A stretch of DNA of 64,000 nt from assembly GCA_030272585.1 (NCBI GenBank), contig BSYQ01000004.1:3720001-3784000 (forward strand). Direction: 5' to 3'. Source of the stretch: Bryopsis sp. KO-2023 (lineage: Eukaryota; Chlorophyta; Ulvophyceae; Bryopsidales; Bryopsidaceae). A program made the translations under genes and the position numbers. Each line of letters opens with the position of its first letter. Position 1 is the first letter of the stretch. Shown piece by piece: positions 1 through 10,454 of the stretch. Under the pieces are notes generated by a model. It was given only the letters and a program-made list of their open reading frames with translations, had not been told where the DNA came from and searched no databases.

Positions 1-154
1 CTATGAAAATGCTCTGATTGTAGCAAGGAAATTGTTTGCCTCGGTATTTTAAGCTTGCTGATCATTGTTGTTGGGACTCATGTTTTTTTGCAGCTTTATG
101 TTAACACGTAAAAATTGATTCTGGTAACCTTCTGTTGGCACCAGCAAGCTGCTC

Positions 155-2519
155 ATGTCGGCTACTCGGACATTTCCGACAGATGTGGTTGTGTTGACAT
201 TATTGTTGTGTCTAGTTTCTACACAGAGAGGCCAGGAAGGCTCAGGGGTCGAAGTTGCGGTAAGTGGAGGACCTTCTTACCTAGTAAACGAGTTTCTTAT
301 AAAAAAACCCGCTGCTCTCTACCCCTTGCCTGCTCAACATGCTGCATGTCTGTCTGTCGGGACTCAAGAATCATAACTTTTATCCAAAGGCTTTGGAAAG
401 AATATATCTCTTTGTTTTGACCGCACAACCTGTGGATTCCAACCTTTTTCAGAATTCCGAGTTAAATCTTTTGTATGGCTTGGTGTGTTCAAGTCCTATG
501 GAGTGCTGGCCAAAGATGTGGAAGTTGCACTCGATCCCTGAAAAATTCCAAGGGGAAGATGTGCTTTTTCTGCAGCAAGCCTTTATGCATGAACTGTGGA
601 AAGCAGGTAGGAATCAAATGTTCAAAGATATGTTCATCCACATCTGATCAATTCGATTATGGTCACTTGGCCATGTCATTTCTTCACTATGGTGAAAGGA
701 TAGTTCATTGAGGAGTCTAAGCTAGTCAATTGCTGTGCAGGTAAAATGCGGCATTGTTTGCCAGGATGAATGCCATGAGCGTTGGCTGTTGGCGGCCAAT
801 ATCCCAGATTGGCAAGCGTGGGGCAAATGGGAGTTCATGGACGACGAAAGCTTGGATAGACTCGTTAAACTGCTGACTATTTTTGAAAAGGTATGGGCAA
901 CTTATGCTTCGTGATAACCAATTATGCTTGATTCTGGGACAAAGCCGCTTTCTAATGATTGCATTTTTCTTTTCTTTTTTTTTTTTGGACAACCAATTGG
1001 AGAACCAATTTGCAAATGAAGATCTTTGGTATGGACACTCAGGTCAAATACTTAATTATTTAAAATAATTTATTTTTTGTGTATGTGTGTGTTTCTAGCA
1101 TTCTTTCAAGCTGTATCCAGTCACCTTTGCCAATGACCCGCTGTCAAGGTCCAATTTCTCGTTTCTGTTCACGGAACATACTTAAGGCGAAGAGGATGGG
1201 GTCATTCACGATTGGAACAGAGCCACAGTGGGATGCCTCCTTAGGATTCTGGGACCGCTCGCTTCCCAGGAAGATGTAAGTTTGATTTTCAGTTCATCTC
1301 TTGCTGGGGAATAGAGATTGTATTCAATGTGTATGAACGAGAGCAATACGGAAAACAGCAGCAAAATTGGCAATGGTTTTTTTTTTTAATCAAGATTATA
1401 TATGTACTATCAGGATTTTCTTTGGTACTACTTCTGTTAGACCGAAGCTTTTGCTCGTGAGGCAAGCAAAGGGGAAATAGGCAGCTCCAAAACAATGACA
1501 GGCCAAGTCTTGATCCAGATATCACTGCTGTTGGCACCAAAGGAAGGAAACAAACAAAAGAGAAGCCCGTGGAGGTCTTGGACCAGAAAATCTGCAAGGA
1601 ACTGAGCCAGCTTCCAATAGGAAACTGATCCAGGCTATGGGAGACAGAACCCTGGTGCCTAATTATTTTTCGATTGAGTTGCATGACCCCAAATCCGTTT
1701 ACACTCCAAAAATGTTTGTCCCTTCCGAACACCAAGGTACCCTCTAGCAGTCCTGCTGAGAAGTCAGAACCGAAATCTGGACCAAAAAATCTCACTGATG
1801 CTCCCGATTGCAGCTTTCGACATTGATTTTTTTTTTTTTTCTTTCTACAGTTTGTGAATCGTTTTCTGGTTCTGGGTGCAAAGTTTACCCCCCCCCCAAA
1901 AAAACAAAACAAAAAATCCTTTAGGGCATGCTTCTGGCTCAATTTTTGGCTGATGTGTTGTTCAGGAAATGTACTCTGTTTCCTGCCAGTATATATATAT
2001 GCTAAGTCTTCCAGGATGCCCAATGGACCTGACGATTTTTTGCTGGTACTCATTGTCCTTTTTTGTATTGATGTGGTGAAATTAGGTGAGGCAGGAAAGA
2101 GAGGAGATATTGAAGCAAAGGATGTCGCTGTTTTTTTGATAGTTTTGATGAAGGGATGATGTTTGACTAGTCATTCGCTGATTGGTACACACTTTGCGAT
2201 ACATTCAGTCCAGCTTGTTCCAATTTGTGCCTAGAACCGAATTGGTGTCTTGTGTGCTGGATGGAAAAAAAATCAATTGAGGTTACAAAATTTTAGGGGT
2301 GTTTTTGCTAAAACTTTATTTTCCCTTTGTGTCATCAGGGTGTGCAATAAGAAATTTTTCTCAGCTACAGATTCTGAATTGGTGCGCACACTGGGATTGC
2401 AGGAAGCCCACTTGGTATTTTTTTCACGAAGCTGGAGTCCACGTTTTAATCAGTCGATCCACCAGGCATTCCGGGATCCGGGAGAAAGGAACCCAAGGGC
2501 CCAGTCCAACTCAGCGTAA
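155..2519 (+). CDS. Secreted/Cys-rich protein gene, model incomplete
   Basis: Not recognised; exon chain only partly resolved. Exon 155-259 starts with ATG and encodes a signal-peptide-like N-terminus (hydrophobic core VVVLTLLLCLV) ending at GCG|GTAAGT, phase 0. A segment ending at 606 carries a metal-binding-like pattern of CxxC pairs (RCGSC, CFFC, CMNC) and stops at AAGCAG|GTAGG. Exon 741-890 continues it in phase (KCGIVC, CHERW) and ends at AAAAG|GTATGG. The next exon begins at 1099 or about 1108, and which acceptor is used changes the frame: one gives a stop near 1182, the other runs to a donor at about 1277 and joins 2339-2519 in phase, ending in TAA. Whether the signal-peptide exon belongs to the zinc-finger-like exons is inference. 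The stretch 1280-2338 would be intron and shows nothing else recognisable. Confidence 0.35.
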
Positions 2520-2589
2520 AAACAGGTCCTGACCAGGTACACTTGGGTTTCCTTCCAGGTTGGAAAACCTATTCAAAAATGCATATAAA

Positions 2590-2996
2590 GGTCAGAGGAT
2601 GGTTCCAGCTGTGACAAAGGCAAGGCAGAAACGGCTGCTGAAGCTGTTGCTGTTGCCAGTGTCTGGGAAGAGGCTGCTGTCCAGGTCAATTGCGAGGGCC
2701 GAGGTTTTGCCTGTGGTTGGTCTGCATCTGGAGGAAACACTAGGGCGGTCGCTTTCGCGGAGGCTCTTGCTCAAGCAGCAGCTGGAGCCTTGACCTGGTG
2801 TTGGTGCTTCTTGCTGTGCGAGGACCTTCAAGAGGAAGCTCTGTAACTGTTCCAAAGACGGTTGCAAGAATGGTCTATGGATCAGAATTGATTACTACAA
2901 TGATGAGAAGAATACAAAGAGGTCTTTTGAAGATAGGAAGAAGAAGCAGTGCTTCTGCCTCGAGTAGAGAGATAGAGGAGATTCTTATATGTTAAT
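2590..2996 (+). CDS. Ala/Cys-rich coding segment, unresolved
   Basis: Two adjoining open stretches in different frames look coded. About 2600-2790 gives a protein dominated by Ala with spaced Cys (short pieces AVAVASVWEEAA and AFAEALAQAAAGA), lacking an in-frame ATG and probably entered through an acceptor near 2592. A second stretch, about 2795-2970, gives a Cys-rich basic end (LCNCSKDGCKNG near the middle, QCFCLE before TAG). The frame change lies near 2790, so either a small intron or a frameshift separates them. They may be 3' exons of the preceding gene or a separate secreted repeat protein. No family was recognised. The following 2997-3390 contains nothing I can call. Confidence 0.3.
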
Positions 2997-3394
2997 CCTG
3001 AATTAACATGTAGTTCGCGATATTTCACCTTTTTATGTTTTTATTTGTGAGTTGGGATGGTAGGGAGTGACGTCCCCTATTTCATTTTTAGTTCAGCAAC
3101 ATTTTTGCTAGCATTATTGATGTGCTGTTTTTTTTTCCGAATTGGATTCTGACCCTCGCCTGCTGTGGATATAGAATTTACTGTTGCAGATGCTGAGCTG
3201 ATTTGTGTTGTCTTTATCTCTGGAATGTATTTCAAAGCTTTGCCCTGTATGGTGAAATCAAGTCTATAGCTTCGGGTATCGTTTGGGAAACAGACTTGTT
3301 TTTTTTGGTACAAACATTTTATGACGTTTTTTATATCTGGTTGAAGTGATTGGGTATTGGTAGCTGATGGGCAGGCAGTGGCTATCATGAGGTA

Positions 3395-4215
3395 TACTTG
3401 TGGAGAAAGGATTTGTAATCAACGTTGCAAAGTGCAGAACTACCAGTGTCCAGAGGCCTGTCCGCGTTGTTGTAACCAACGTTGCAAAGTGCATACTCTT
3501 CCGCGGTCACAGGCCTGTCCGCGTTGTAATAACCATCGTTGCAAAGTGCATACAAATCAGTGTAAACAGGCCTGTCTGCGGTGTAAACGTCATCGTTGTG
3601 GAGTGCATACTAATCGGTGCTAAATCGCCTGTCTGCGTTGTAAACGTCATCGTTGTGGAGTGCATACTAATCGGTGTGAAATCCTCTGTCTGCGTTGTAA
3701 ACGTCATCGTTGTGGAGTGCATACTAATCCGTGTAAAATCCTCTATCTGCGTCGTAAACTGCATCGTTGTGGAGTGCATACTAATCGGTGTGAAATCCCC
3801 TGTCTGCGTTGTAAACTGTATCGTTGTGGAGTGCATACTAATCGGTGTGAAATCCCCTGTCTGCGTTGTAAACGTCATCGTTGTGGAGTGCATACTAATC
3901 GGTGTGAAATCCTCTGTCTGCGTTGTAAACGTCATCGTTGTGGAGTGCATACTAATCCGTGTAAAATCCTCTGTCTGCGTTGTAAACTGCATCGTTGTGG
4001 AGTGCATACTAATCGGTGTGAAATCCCCTGTCTGCGTTGTAAACTGTATCGTTGTGGAGTGTGTACTAATCGGTGTGAAATCCCCTGTCTGCGTTGTAAA
4101 CTGTATCGTTGTGGAGTGCATACTAATCGGTATGAAATCCTCTGTCTGCGTTGTAAACGTCATCGTTGTGGAGTGCATACTAATCGGTGTAAAATCCTCT
4201 GTCTGCGTTGTAAAC
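3395..4215 (+). repeat. 57-bp minisatellite, about 14 units
   Basis: Head-to-tail copies of a 57-nt unit containing TCATCGTTGTGGAGTGCATA, followed by variable ACTAATCGG and CTGTCTGCGTTGTAAA segments. The first units (3395-3560) are more diverged and the later ones nearly identical. Because 57 is a multiple of three and the unit lacks stops in several frames, long ORFs appear on both strands (plus: a 19-residue Cys-rich period; minus: a 19-residue Thr-rich period). These are treated as a by-product of the repeat. Confidence 0.9.
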
Positions 4216-4299
4216 TGCATCGTTGCGAATGGAGCACCCAACCATGTCGTTTCCAAAAGACGTCAACCATGCTAATCGGGTCTTCTGCGTGATTCGCCG

Positions 4300-4307
4300 G
4301 CTGGTTC
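4300..4307. repeat. Left target-site duplication of the hAT element
   Basis: GCTGGTTC directly abuts the left terminus and recurs exactly at 10925-10932 after the right terminus. An 8-bp duplication is the length typical of hAT transposons. Confidence 0.85.
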
Positions 4308-4640
4308 CATACTATGGATCCGATCACGATCAGATCGGTCTCCGATCAACCGGGAGACCGATCATGATCGTGATCGGCCGATCACCGATCTGATCGGTCG
4401 CCGATCAGGTCTGGCAGGGCCGATCATCGATCACGATCGGCCGATCACCGATCTGATCGGTCGCCCAACCTGATCGGCAGTTTTTGATCGGCCTGATCGT
4501 GATCGGCCGATCAAAAACTGCCGATCAGGTGCCGACAGGGTGCGACGCTTGATCGAGATCGTGATCGGGATCGGCGCGATCGACTATAATCGGCTTGCGC
4601 CGATCATGATCGGCGCAACACCGATCATGATCGGTGGGTC
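4308..4640. repeat. Left subterminal GATC-palindrome block
   Basis: Dense overlapping copies of motifs such as CCGATCATGATCGG, GATCGTGATCGG and CGATCACCGATCTGATCGG. Similar motifs fill 10455-10924 at the other end. In hAT elements subterminal motifs of this sort are transposase-binding sites; that role is inference here. Confidence 0.75.
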
Positions 4641-5119
4641 GTCTACGTCAAGAATCGATCATTGATCGCGGGTGAGATGCAGGTGAGTCACGCGGGCACA
4701 TCGCATGTTCGGTTGCTGTTAATCTGGTGAGCGTTTAACTCCACGTCTTATCAGCGCCCCGTTCGAAATGGGCCGGCATGGAAAAAGAAAAGCGCTCGTC
4801 ACCCCTGCGAGGTCGGGGCAACGCCCACACACGTCCCAGAGGAGACCAGTTCCGACCGGATCTGGAAGCGGGGGGTTGGAACCTCGTCGCCAGGGCAGCG
4901 TTCCATCCGTGGGGCCGCAGGGGTCGGGGCAAGCATCTGACCTGACCAACAGTGCGTTACTCCCTGATCTGTTCCGCCTTGTTGTACTCTTATGGTTTTG
5001 TGGGGGGGTGAGGTGTTCCCTTGTTGGATTGTGTGAGGTGCTTGTGCTTTCTCCAGTTGTTCTGGTTCTGCTTTTATGAGGTGTTTGTCCTGTCCTGCCC
5101 TGCCCTGCCCTGCCCTGCA

Positions 5120-7456
5120 GTGAACAGAAATGGAAAGGAAGCTGATCTGCTGGAACTGGGTGCAAGCCCTCCTGTGATTCCTGTTCGGAGAAGTAACACA
5201 TGGGTTGACAAGATGTATGTCAGCAGTCCAGAAGGCAAGATCCTGGTGTATAAGGATGATCGGGGCAGAAAGGTGGTGTCGTGCAGAATCTGTCATGAAC
5301 AATTGTCATGGGTGAAGGGAGGCAGGATCCCCCTTTTGAATCATGCGGCCAAACACGGTATCCGGATCAGTTCCGAAATGGAAATCGCTGTCGCGGAAGG
5401 CTTTGAGGGCTGCCATTTGAAAAGGCAAAAGGATCAGGACATGAAAACAGGCACACAAGGGGGTCGGATCAGTTCTTTTGGGACCCAGAAAACACTCCCG
5501 TTTGTGTCTAAATGGGGACCTACTACCCGGGAGTTCCAGTCGTACCGGCACAAGGTTATGTGCTATCTGGTCAGCGTCGGGGCCCCCTTCAGGACAGTGG
5601 AAGATCAGCACTTCCGAGACATGTGCACTCAACTGAACGCATCTGCTCCGCCTCTATCAGCGAAATCCATGTCTCACCAGGTCGGATTGTCCTCCAACAG
5701 GCTTAAAAAAAAGATGAAGGATATGGATCTGAGCAGATTCCGACCATGCTTTGTTGCTGATGGTTGGTCTCAGCAGCCCAAGCATTGGTTCGCGATGGGG
5801 GCTGTCTACATACACCGGGACCCGGAACAGGATCTGTTCGAACTCAAGCGGATCAGTCTCGGGACCTGGGAAATGGAGGGTACCGCAACTGCTGTGGACA
5901 TTTGCACAAAAATGAACGAGATCAGGGAGGACTTTGATCTGACCGGATATCAGGCCAGCATCGTTACCGATCACGAGTCCAGAATGGGGGCAGCATGTGA
6001 AATGAACTACAGTTACGATTGGCACGGGTGCGGGACACACAGAATAAATTTGGGGGTAAAGAAGGGTCTGAAAAATGCCCCCCAAAGCGTGAACGACCTT
6101 GTGGCCAAAGTACACGATCTGTGCAGAACAGTGATGGGTGCATCCACTCATTGGGAAAAGCTGAAACAGATTCAGATCGATCGAGCCAAAAGAAAAGAAG
6201 CTGATCTGGAACGGCAACAAGCGGAGGCTGATCCCCAAGAGTTAATTTATGTGGTCCGGTCCTCGACAGCCACGGGTGCCTCTGGGATTGGCAACGGTGG
6301 GCTTGGTGAGAGCCCCGGTCCATCTCAAGTTGATGAGGATGAACTTCTGGAGGATGCACAAGAGGAATCTAATCAAAACGACCATCAGAGCCAGGAACAG
6401 GACGACCCCACATCACAAGAAATATATTCAAGTGATGAAGACGCATGTCCCGATGATGGAGACGACGTGGAGGAGGCAGAAGACTGCCCAGGACCTGTCC
6501 GCAGATCTGACAAGGTTCTCAGACTGACCTTGGCGGTGGAGACTAGGTGGAACAGCATCTGGTACATGTTGCATCGATTGTTGATTTTGAAACCCGATCT
6601 GATCCAGCTCTTTCCCCTCCTTCCCCCCCAATACAATATCAACCCCCAAGAATGGAAAGTGCTGCTGGAACTGTACCTGGTTCTGAGGCCATACAAGGAA
6701 GCAACCAAGGTACTGGAGGCAGAAAAGAAGGTGACGGGGAGTGCCGTCCTGATGCTCATGGCTCGGATCAGCGCTGCGGTAGATGCCATGAACATCGAGG
6801 AACCGGATGTGATAGACTTCAGAGATGTGCTCCGCACAGTCATGGACCATGAATTTGACGATCCCGCATGGCTCCTGGCCGTCGGGTGCATGCAGCATCT
6901 GGATCCGACCAAACTATCACTCGAAGACGCTGAGGTGAATCGGTATTTGTGGGGCACCCCAGGGCGCTTTCCTTGCTTGAGGAAGCAATTCAGCAGACCT
7001 GATCTGTGGGTTTCAGATGTGCTGCAAGAGTGCGTGACTCTGCTGAAGGAGATCCGGGAGCGATCAGATTACAGAGGTGTTGACAATCCGGGGGAAGGCA
7101 GAGAGGGAAAAAAAAAGAAAAAGGAAAATCTCGAACGGGACTGGCTCAGTGTGTGCCCTCCTCCATCCGCTACGGGCGGTTCTTATTCTGATGAGTGGGA
7201 GCGATATTGTGGGGTCAGGAGGGTTATTCAGAGCACTTCATCTGTTCTGGACTGGTGGAGGGTACACCAGGCGGCATACCCAACAGTTTCGATCCTGGCT
7301 GCCGAGTATCTCTGCATCCCAGCCTCCAGCGCCTCGGTTGAGCGGATGTTCAGTGTCAATGGCCACCAGCTGAACAAGCGCAGGAGGGCGATGGAGGAGA
7401 GCAAGGTCAACCAACTGACCGTGCTCCGGGACAATCTGCATCTGTTCAGGGCATGA
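5120..7456 (+). CDS. hAT transposase (BED zinc finger + hATC dimerisation domain)
   Basis: Cuts and rejoins the element ends. The frame is open from 5021, but coding more likely enters at the acceptor TGCCCTGCAG|TG at 5118-5120, with an upstream exon not resolved (4768-5000 contains a candidate). The N-terminus has a BED-type finger (VSCRICHEQLSWVKGG, then NHAAKHG). The centre has the RNase-H-like core with conserved-looking FVADGWS and IVTDHESRMG segments. After an acidic insertion (about residues 400-480 of the frame) the C-terminus carries the hATC block (YLCIPASSASVERMFS, then LNKRRRAM). Size is about 780 aa, normal for hAT. No internal stop is present. TGA ends it at 7456. It converges with the second gene of the element. 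Confidence 0.9.
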   Translation: MNRNGKEADLLELGASPPVIPVRRSNTWVDKMYVSSPEGKILVYKDDRGRKVVSCRICHEQLSWVKGGRIPLLNHAAKHGIRISSEMEIAVAEGFEGCHLKRQKDQDMKTGTQGGRISSFGTQKTLPFVSKWGPTTREFQSYRHKVMCYLVSVGAPFRTVEDQHFRDMCTQLNASAPPLSAKSMSHQVGLSSNRLKKKMKDMDLSRFRPCFVADGWSQQPKHWFAMGAVYIHRDPEQDLFELKRISLGTWEMEGTATAVDICTKMNEIREDFDLTGYQASIVTDHESRMGAACEMNYSYDWHGCGTHRINLGVKKGLKNAPQSVNDLVAKVHDLCRTVMGASTHWEKLKQIQIDRAKRKEADLERQQAEADPQELIYVVRSSTATGASGIGNGGLGESPGPSQVDEDELLEDAQEESNQNDHQSQEQDDPTSQEIYSSDEDACPDDGDDVEEAEDCPGPVRRSDKVLRLTLAVETRWNSIWYMLHRLLILKPDLIQLFPLLPPQYNINPQEWKVLLELYLVLRPYKEATKVLEAEKKVTGSAVLMLMARISAAVDAMNIEEPDVIDFRDVLRTVMDHEFDDPAWLLAVGCMQHLDPTKLSLEDAEVNRYLWGTPGRFPCLRKQFSRPDLWVSDVLQECVTLLKEIRERSDYRGVDNPGEGREGKKKKKENLERDWLSVCPPPSATGGSYSDEWERYCGVRRVIQSTSSVLDWWRVHQAAYPTVSILAAEYLCIPASSASVERMFSVNGHQLNKRRRAMEESKVNQLTVLRDNLHLFRA

Positions 7457-7671
7457 CCTGAACTGCTTCTGTTTGATTGTGTGGGACAATCTGTATTCTG
7501 ATTCAGAACCCTCCTGTTACGGAGGAACTCTCCTTTTTTTGGTTTGGGGTGCCGGGTATGTTCTCTGTTTGGGGTGCTGGGTATGGATCAGACAATCTGC
7601 ATCTTGACCTGGTGTGATTTGCCCCGAGTTCTGTTTGTTTTGGTATGGGTATGTAATCCAAACTCTTTTGA

Positions 7672-8160
7672 ATGCTTGGTAAAAAGTTTCAGAGGTTTCC
7701 ACAGATTCCAGCACTGATTCAGCCCACACAAATAACCCTCTGTTTATGGTTCATGGTTCATTACATGACTCAAACAAAACAAAAAGTTTCAGAGGTTCCA
7801 CAGATTCCAGCACTGATTCAGCCCACACAAATAACCCTCTGTTTATGGTTCATGGTTCATTACATGACTCAAACAAAACAAAAAGTTTCAGAGGTTCCAC
7901 AGATTCCAACACTGATTCAGCCCACACAAATAACCCTCTGTTTATGGTTCATGGTTCAAGGTTCATTACGTGAATCAAAAAACAGATAACAAATACCAGA
8001 CTGGTTCATGGTTCATTACGTGAATCAAAAAACAGATAACAGATACCAGACTGGTTCAAGGTTCATTACGTGAATAAAAAAACAGATAACAGATACCAGA
8101 CTGGTTCATGGTTCATTACGTGAATCAAAAAACAGATAACAGATAACAGATAACCCTCTG
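7672..8160. repeat. Two adjacent tandem arrays inside the hAT element
   Basis: About 7675-7945 holds three copies of a unit of about 98 bp (TTTCAGAGGTTCCACAGATT, CAGCCCACACAAATAACCCT, TTTATGGTTCATGG). It grades into about four copies of a shorter unit of 50-60 bp (GGTTCATTACGTGAATCAAA, then AACAGATAACAGATACCAGA). The array separates the 3' ends of the two convergent element genes. Confidence 0.85.
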
Positions 8161-8185
8161 TTTATGGTGACTCAAAACAGTTTCT

Positions 8186-8437
8186 TTAATTTGGCTCCTC
8201 CTCCTCCACCAACCTCCCATCCGGTCCAACCCTGACCCGATACACACGTGTGCGGTCTTCAGGGATAGGTGCAAAGTCGACCGAGCCAGTATCCAGGTCC
8301 CTCATCACATGTCGGTCCTCCAAACGGGTCTGATGGTGGAAGAGGCCTTCACGGACTCTGTGGAGAGCGTAACAGTTCTGCAGGTATACGTTTTGCACGA
8401 ACTGATTCAGATGGGGCATGGAGCAGTCATGGGCTGC
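8186..8437 (-). CDS. Possible terminal exon of the second hAT-element gene
   Basis: On the minus strand an open segment runs from an acceptor-like CTGTGCAG at about 8438 to a TAA at 8186. It encodes about 84 residues with normal amino-acid variety (DCSMPHLNQF, FHHQTRLEDRHV, VYRVRVGPDGRLVEEEE). It lies downstream of the 8822-10326 gene across the TGTGCACAG repeat, so that repeat may be an intron. No matching donor was found before the stop at 8822, so the join is unproven. Confidence 0.4.
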   Translation of the reverse strand, partial: AAHDCSMPHLNQFVQNVYLQNCYALHRVREGLFHHQTRLEDRHVMRDLDTGSVDFAPIPEDRTRVYRVRVGPDGRLVEEEEPN

Positions 8438-8820
8438 ACAGGACAGACCCCTGTCCTGTGCATCGCACAGGACAGGGTTCTGTGCAGGTTCTGTGCACCC
8501 TGTGCTGTCCTGTCCTGTGCAGCGGAATTGCACAGGCCAGGACAGAACAGACTGTCTGTTCTGTGCACAGGGTCAGACCTGTGCTGCACAGGTGCACAGA
8601 CCTGCACAGCACAGCACAGAACTGCACAGAATCTGCACAGAACTGCACAGAATCTGCACAGATTTTGCACAGAATCTGCACAGAACTGCACAGAAACTGC
8701 ACAGATTTTGCACAGACCCTGTCTGTGCTGTGCTGTACAGGTCTGTGCACCTGTGCAGCACAGGTCTGACCCTGTGCACAGAACAGACAGTCTGTTCTGT
8801 CCTGTCCTGTGCACAGAGGT
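8434..8820. repeat. TGTGCACAG / CTGCACAGA short-motif array
   Basis: About 390 bp built from TGTGCACAG, ACTGCACAGA and GACAGGACAGAACAGAC variants, many of them self-complementary. The array is largely palindromic overall and creates overlapping spurious ORFs on both strands. Confidence 0.8.
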
Positions 8821-8821
8821 C

Positions 8822-10326
8822 TCAGCCCATGTCTGGCATGGAGGCGAAGGTTATCGGGAATTGGATGGTGAAGTCGGGGAAGAAGGCATACTCCGTCTGC
8901 ATGTTGGCTCTCTCTCGCTGGGCAGTTCTGCGCTGTTCCCTGGTCCGTTCAGACATGATCCTTCGCAAGGGGGCTTGCCTGCGCAGAGGGTACCCCTCAG
9001 TGTCTTCGATGCAGGGTTGTCCATCAAAGTCCATTGGCCACCTGTCCATCAATGGGGGTCTGGGGTTTGCCTGCCTCTGACCACCATAACCACCCTGGCC
9101 ACCATGACCACCCTGGCCACCCTGGCCACCCTGACCACCCTGGCCACCCTGGCCACCCTGACCTGCTCGGTTCCTGTTCCTGCCGCCTCCCCCGAATTCC
9201 CATCCACCAACATTCCCCCTTCCACCAGCTCCAGCAGCTCTGAACATGTTTGGGGGTGGCCCTCTTCCACCACCTTCAGCAGCTCTGAACACGTTGGGGG
9301 GTGGCCCTCTTCCACCAGCTTCAGCAGCTCTGAACACGTTGGGGGGTGGCCCTCTTCCACCAGCTTCAGCGGCTCTGAACAGATTGGGGGGTGGCCCTCT
9401 TCCACCAGCTCCAGCAGGTCTGAACATGTTTGGGGGTGGCCCTCTTCCACCACCTTCAGCAGCTCTGAACAGATTGGGGGGTGGCCCTCTTCCACCAGGG
9501 TGAAGCACAGGTTCAGGTTCATAAACAGACTCCTCGTCCGTCATACTCCACGGGTTTTCCGGCAGCTGCTCAGAGGGTCCCTCAGGTTCAGGTTCAGATT
9601 CAGGTTCAGGTTCAGGTTCATCTGCGGTTGGAAGTGTAGCTTCAGGCAAAATCTCTTGTGCAGGATCAGGTGCTGGAAGACTTGCAGCTTCGATGCTCCA
9701 GTCGAACGTTCTGCTCAGATCTAGATCAACCTCGTGCATGGTTGCAACCTCCTCTCTGAGCTGGTCCAGATGAGGCAATAGCTGGCGATCACGAAGGAGT
9801 TCTGCAAAAGACAGAATGTGAATGTGAGGGCAGAGAGAAAAACAACCTACTTTGAACCTGATGCTGGACTGCTCACCTGTAGGCACCATGTAGGGGTATT
9901 CCATGTCCCCCAGGTTGGTGCTCCCCTTCCTGGTCAGTCCTGGAGGTGTCACCTGAATGGAATCGAGTATGGGGTCGATGCGCCTTTCAGGGGGGTTGCC
10001 CGCTCGGTACGCTCGCAAGAAAAGTTCGTCTTCGCTTCCCGCAGCGCTGTCCAGGGCGGATGCAGCTTTCCAGAACAGAGCCTAGGAAGACAAGTAACAT
10101 TAACCCTAAGTCAAAACATTCGAAATAGAAACAGTGCAGCAGATAGCAGGCAGCATACACTTACATTTTCCAGACCAAAATACGTGTTAAGCGACGTCAA
10201 ATGCCGGAACACCACCTCGGCGGCATCCCGATCTACCACCGTCCCGGGCTGGAACAGATCTGTTCGGTTTTGGAGCCTGTTCCGGAGCCTCACGACATAC
10301 TGCCGTGCTTTGAGTTCCACGTACAT
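8822..10326 (-). CDS. Second gene of the hAT element, RGPPPN-repeat protein
   Basis: Function unknown. Three exons join in phase on the minus strand: 10326-10165 (ATG, 54 codons, donor AAT|GTAAGT), 10081-9877 (acceptor CCTAG|G, donor ACAG|GTGAGC) and 9801-8822 (acceptor TTTTGCAG|AA). Together they give about 450 aa. The N-terminal 150 residues are a globular-looking charged region (LKARQYVVRLRNRL, DILDSIQ-like stretch). An acidic EPEPE segment follows, then six copies of a 20-residue repeat with the core GGRGPPPN(L/M/V)FRAAE, a Gly-Gln run (GGQGGQ), and a basic tail with RRIMSERTREQRRTAQRERA. It could be an accessory DNA- or RNA-binding partner of the transposase; that is inference. TGA lies at 8822, with a possible further exon at 8186-8437. 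Confidence 0.7.
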
Positions 10327-10454
10327 CGCAACCGATCAGCACTGCAGGCGAGACAACAACAAGATACCACGATACAAAGGCGCACGGTGCGGTGAAGTCG
10401 AACAGGGAGCGAAGTCGATATATTCGGGACAGTACGGCAGAACTGACTAACTTT

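Noticed and set aside
1289-2053. 254-codon minus-strand ORF
   Set aside because: Covers the intron of the plus-strand gene; Phe/Lys/Gly runs come from homopolymers and no domain is seen.
8269-9724. Several long ORFs through the TGTGCACAG array and GGCCACC repeats
   Set aside because: Frame shadows of repeats and of the second hAT-element gene.
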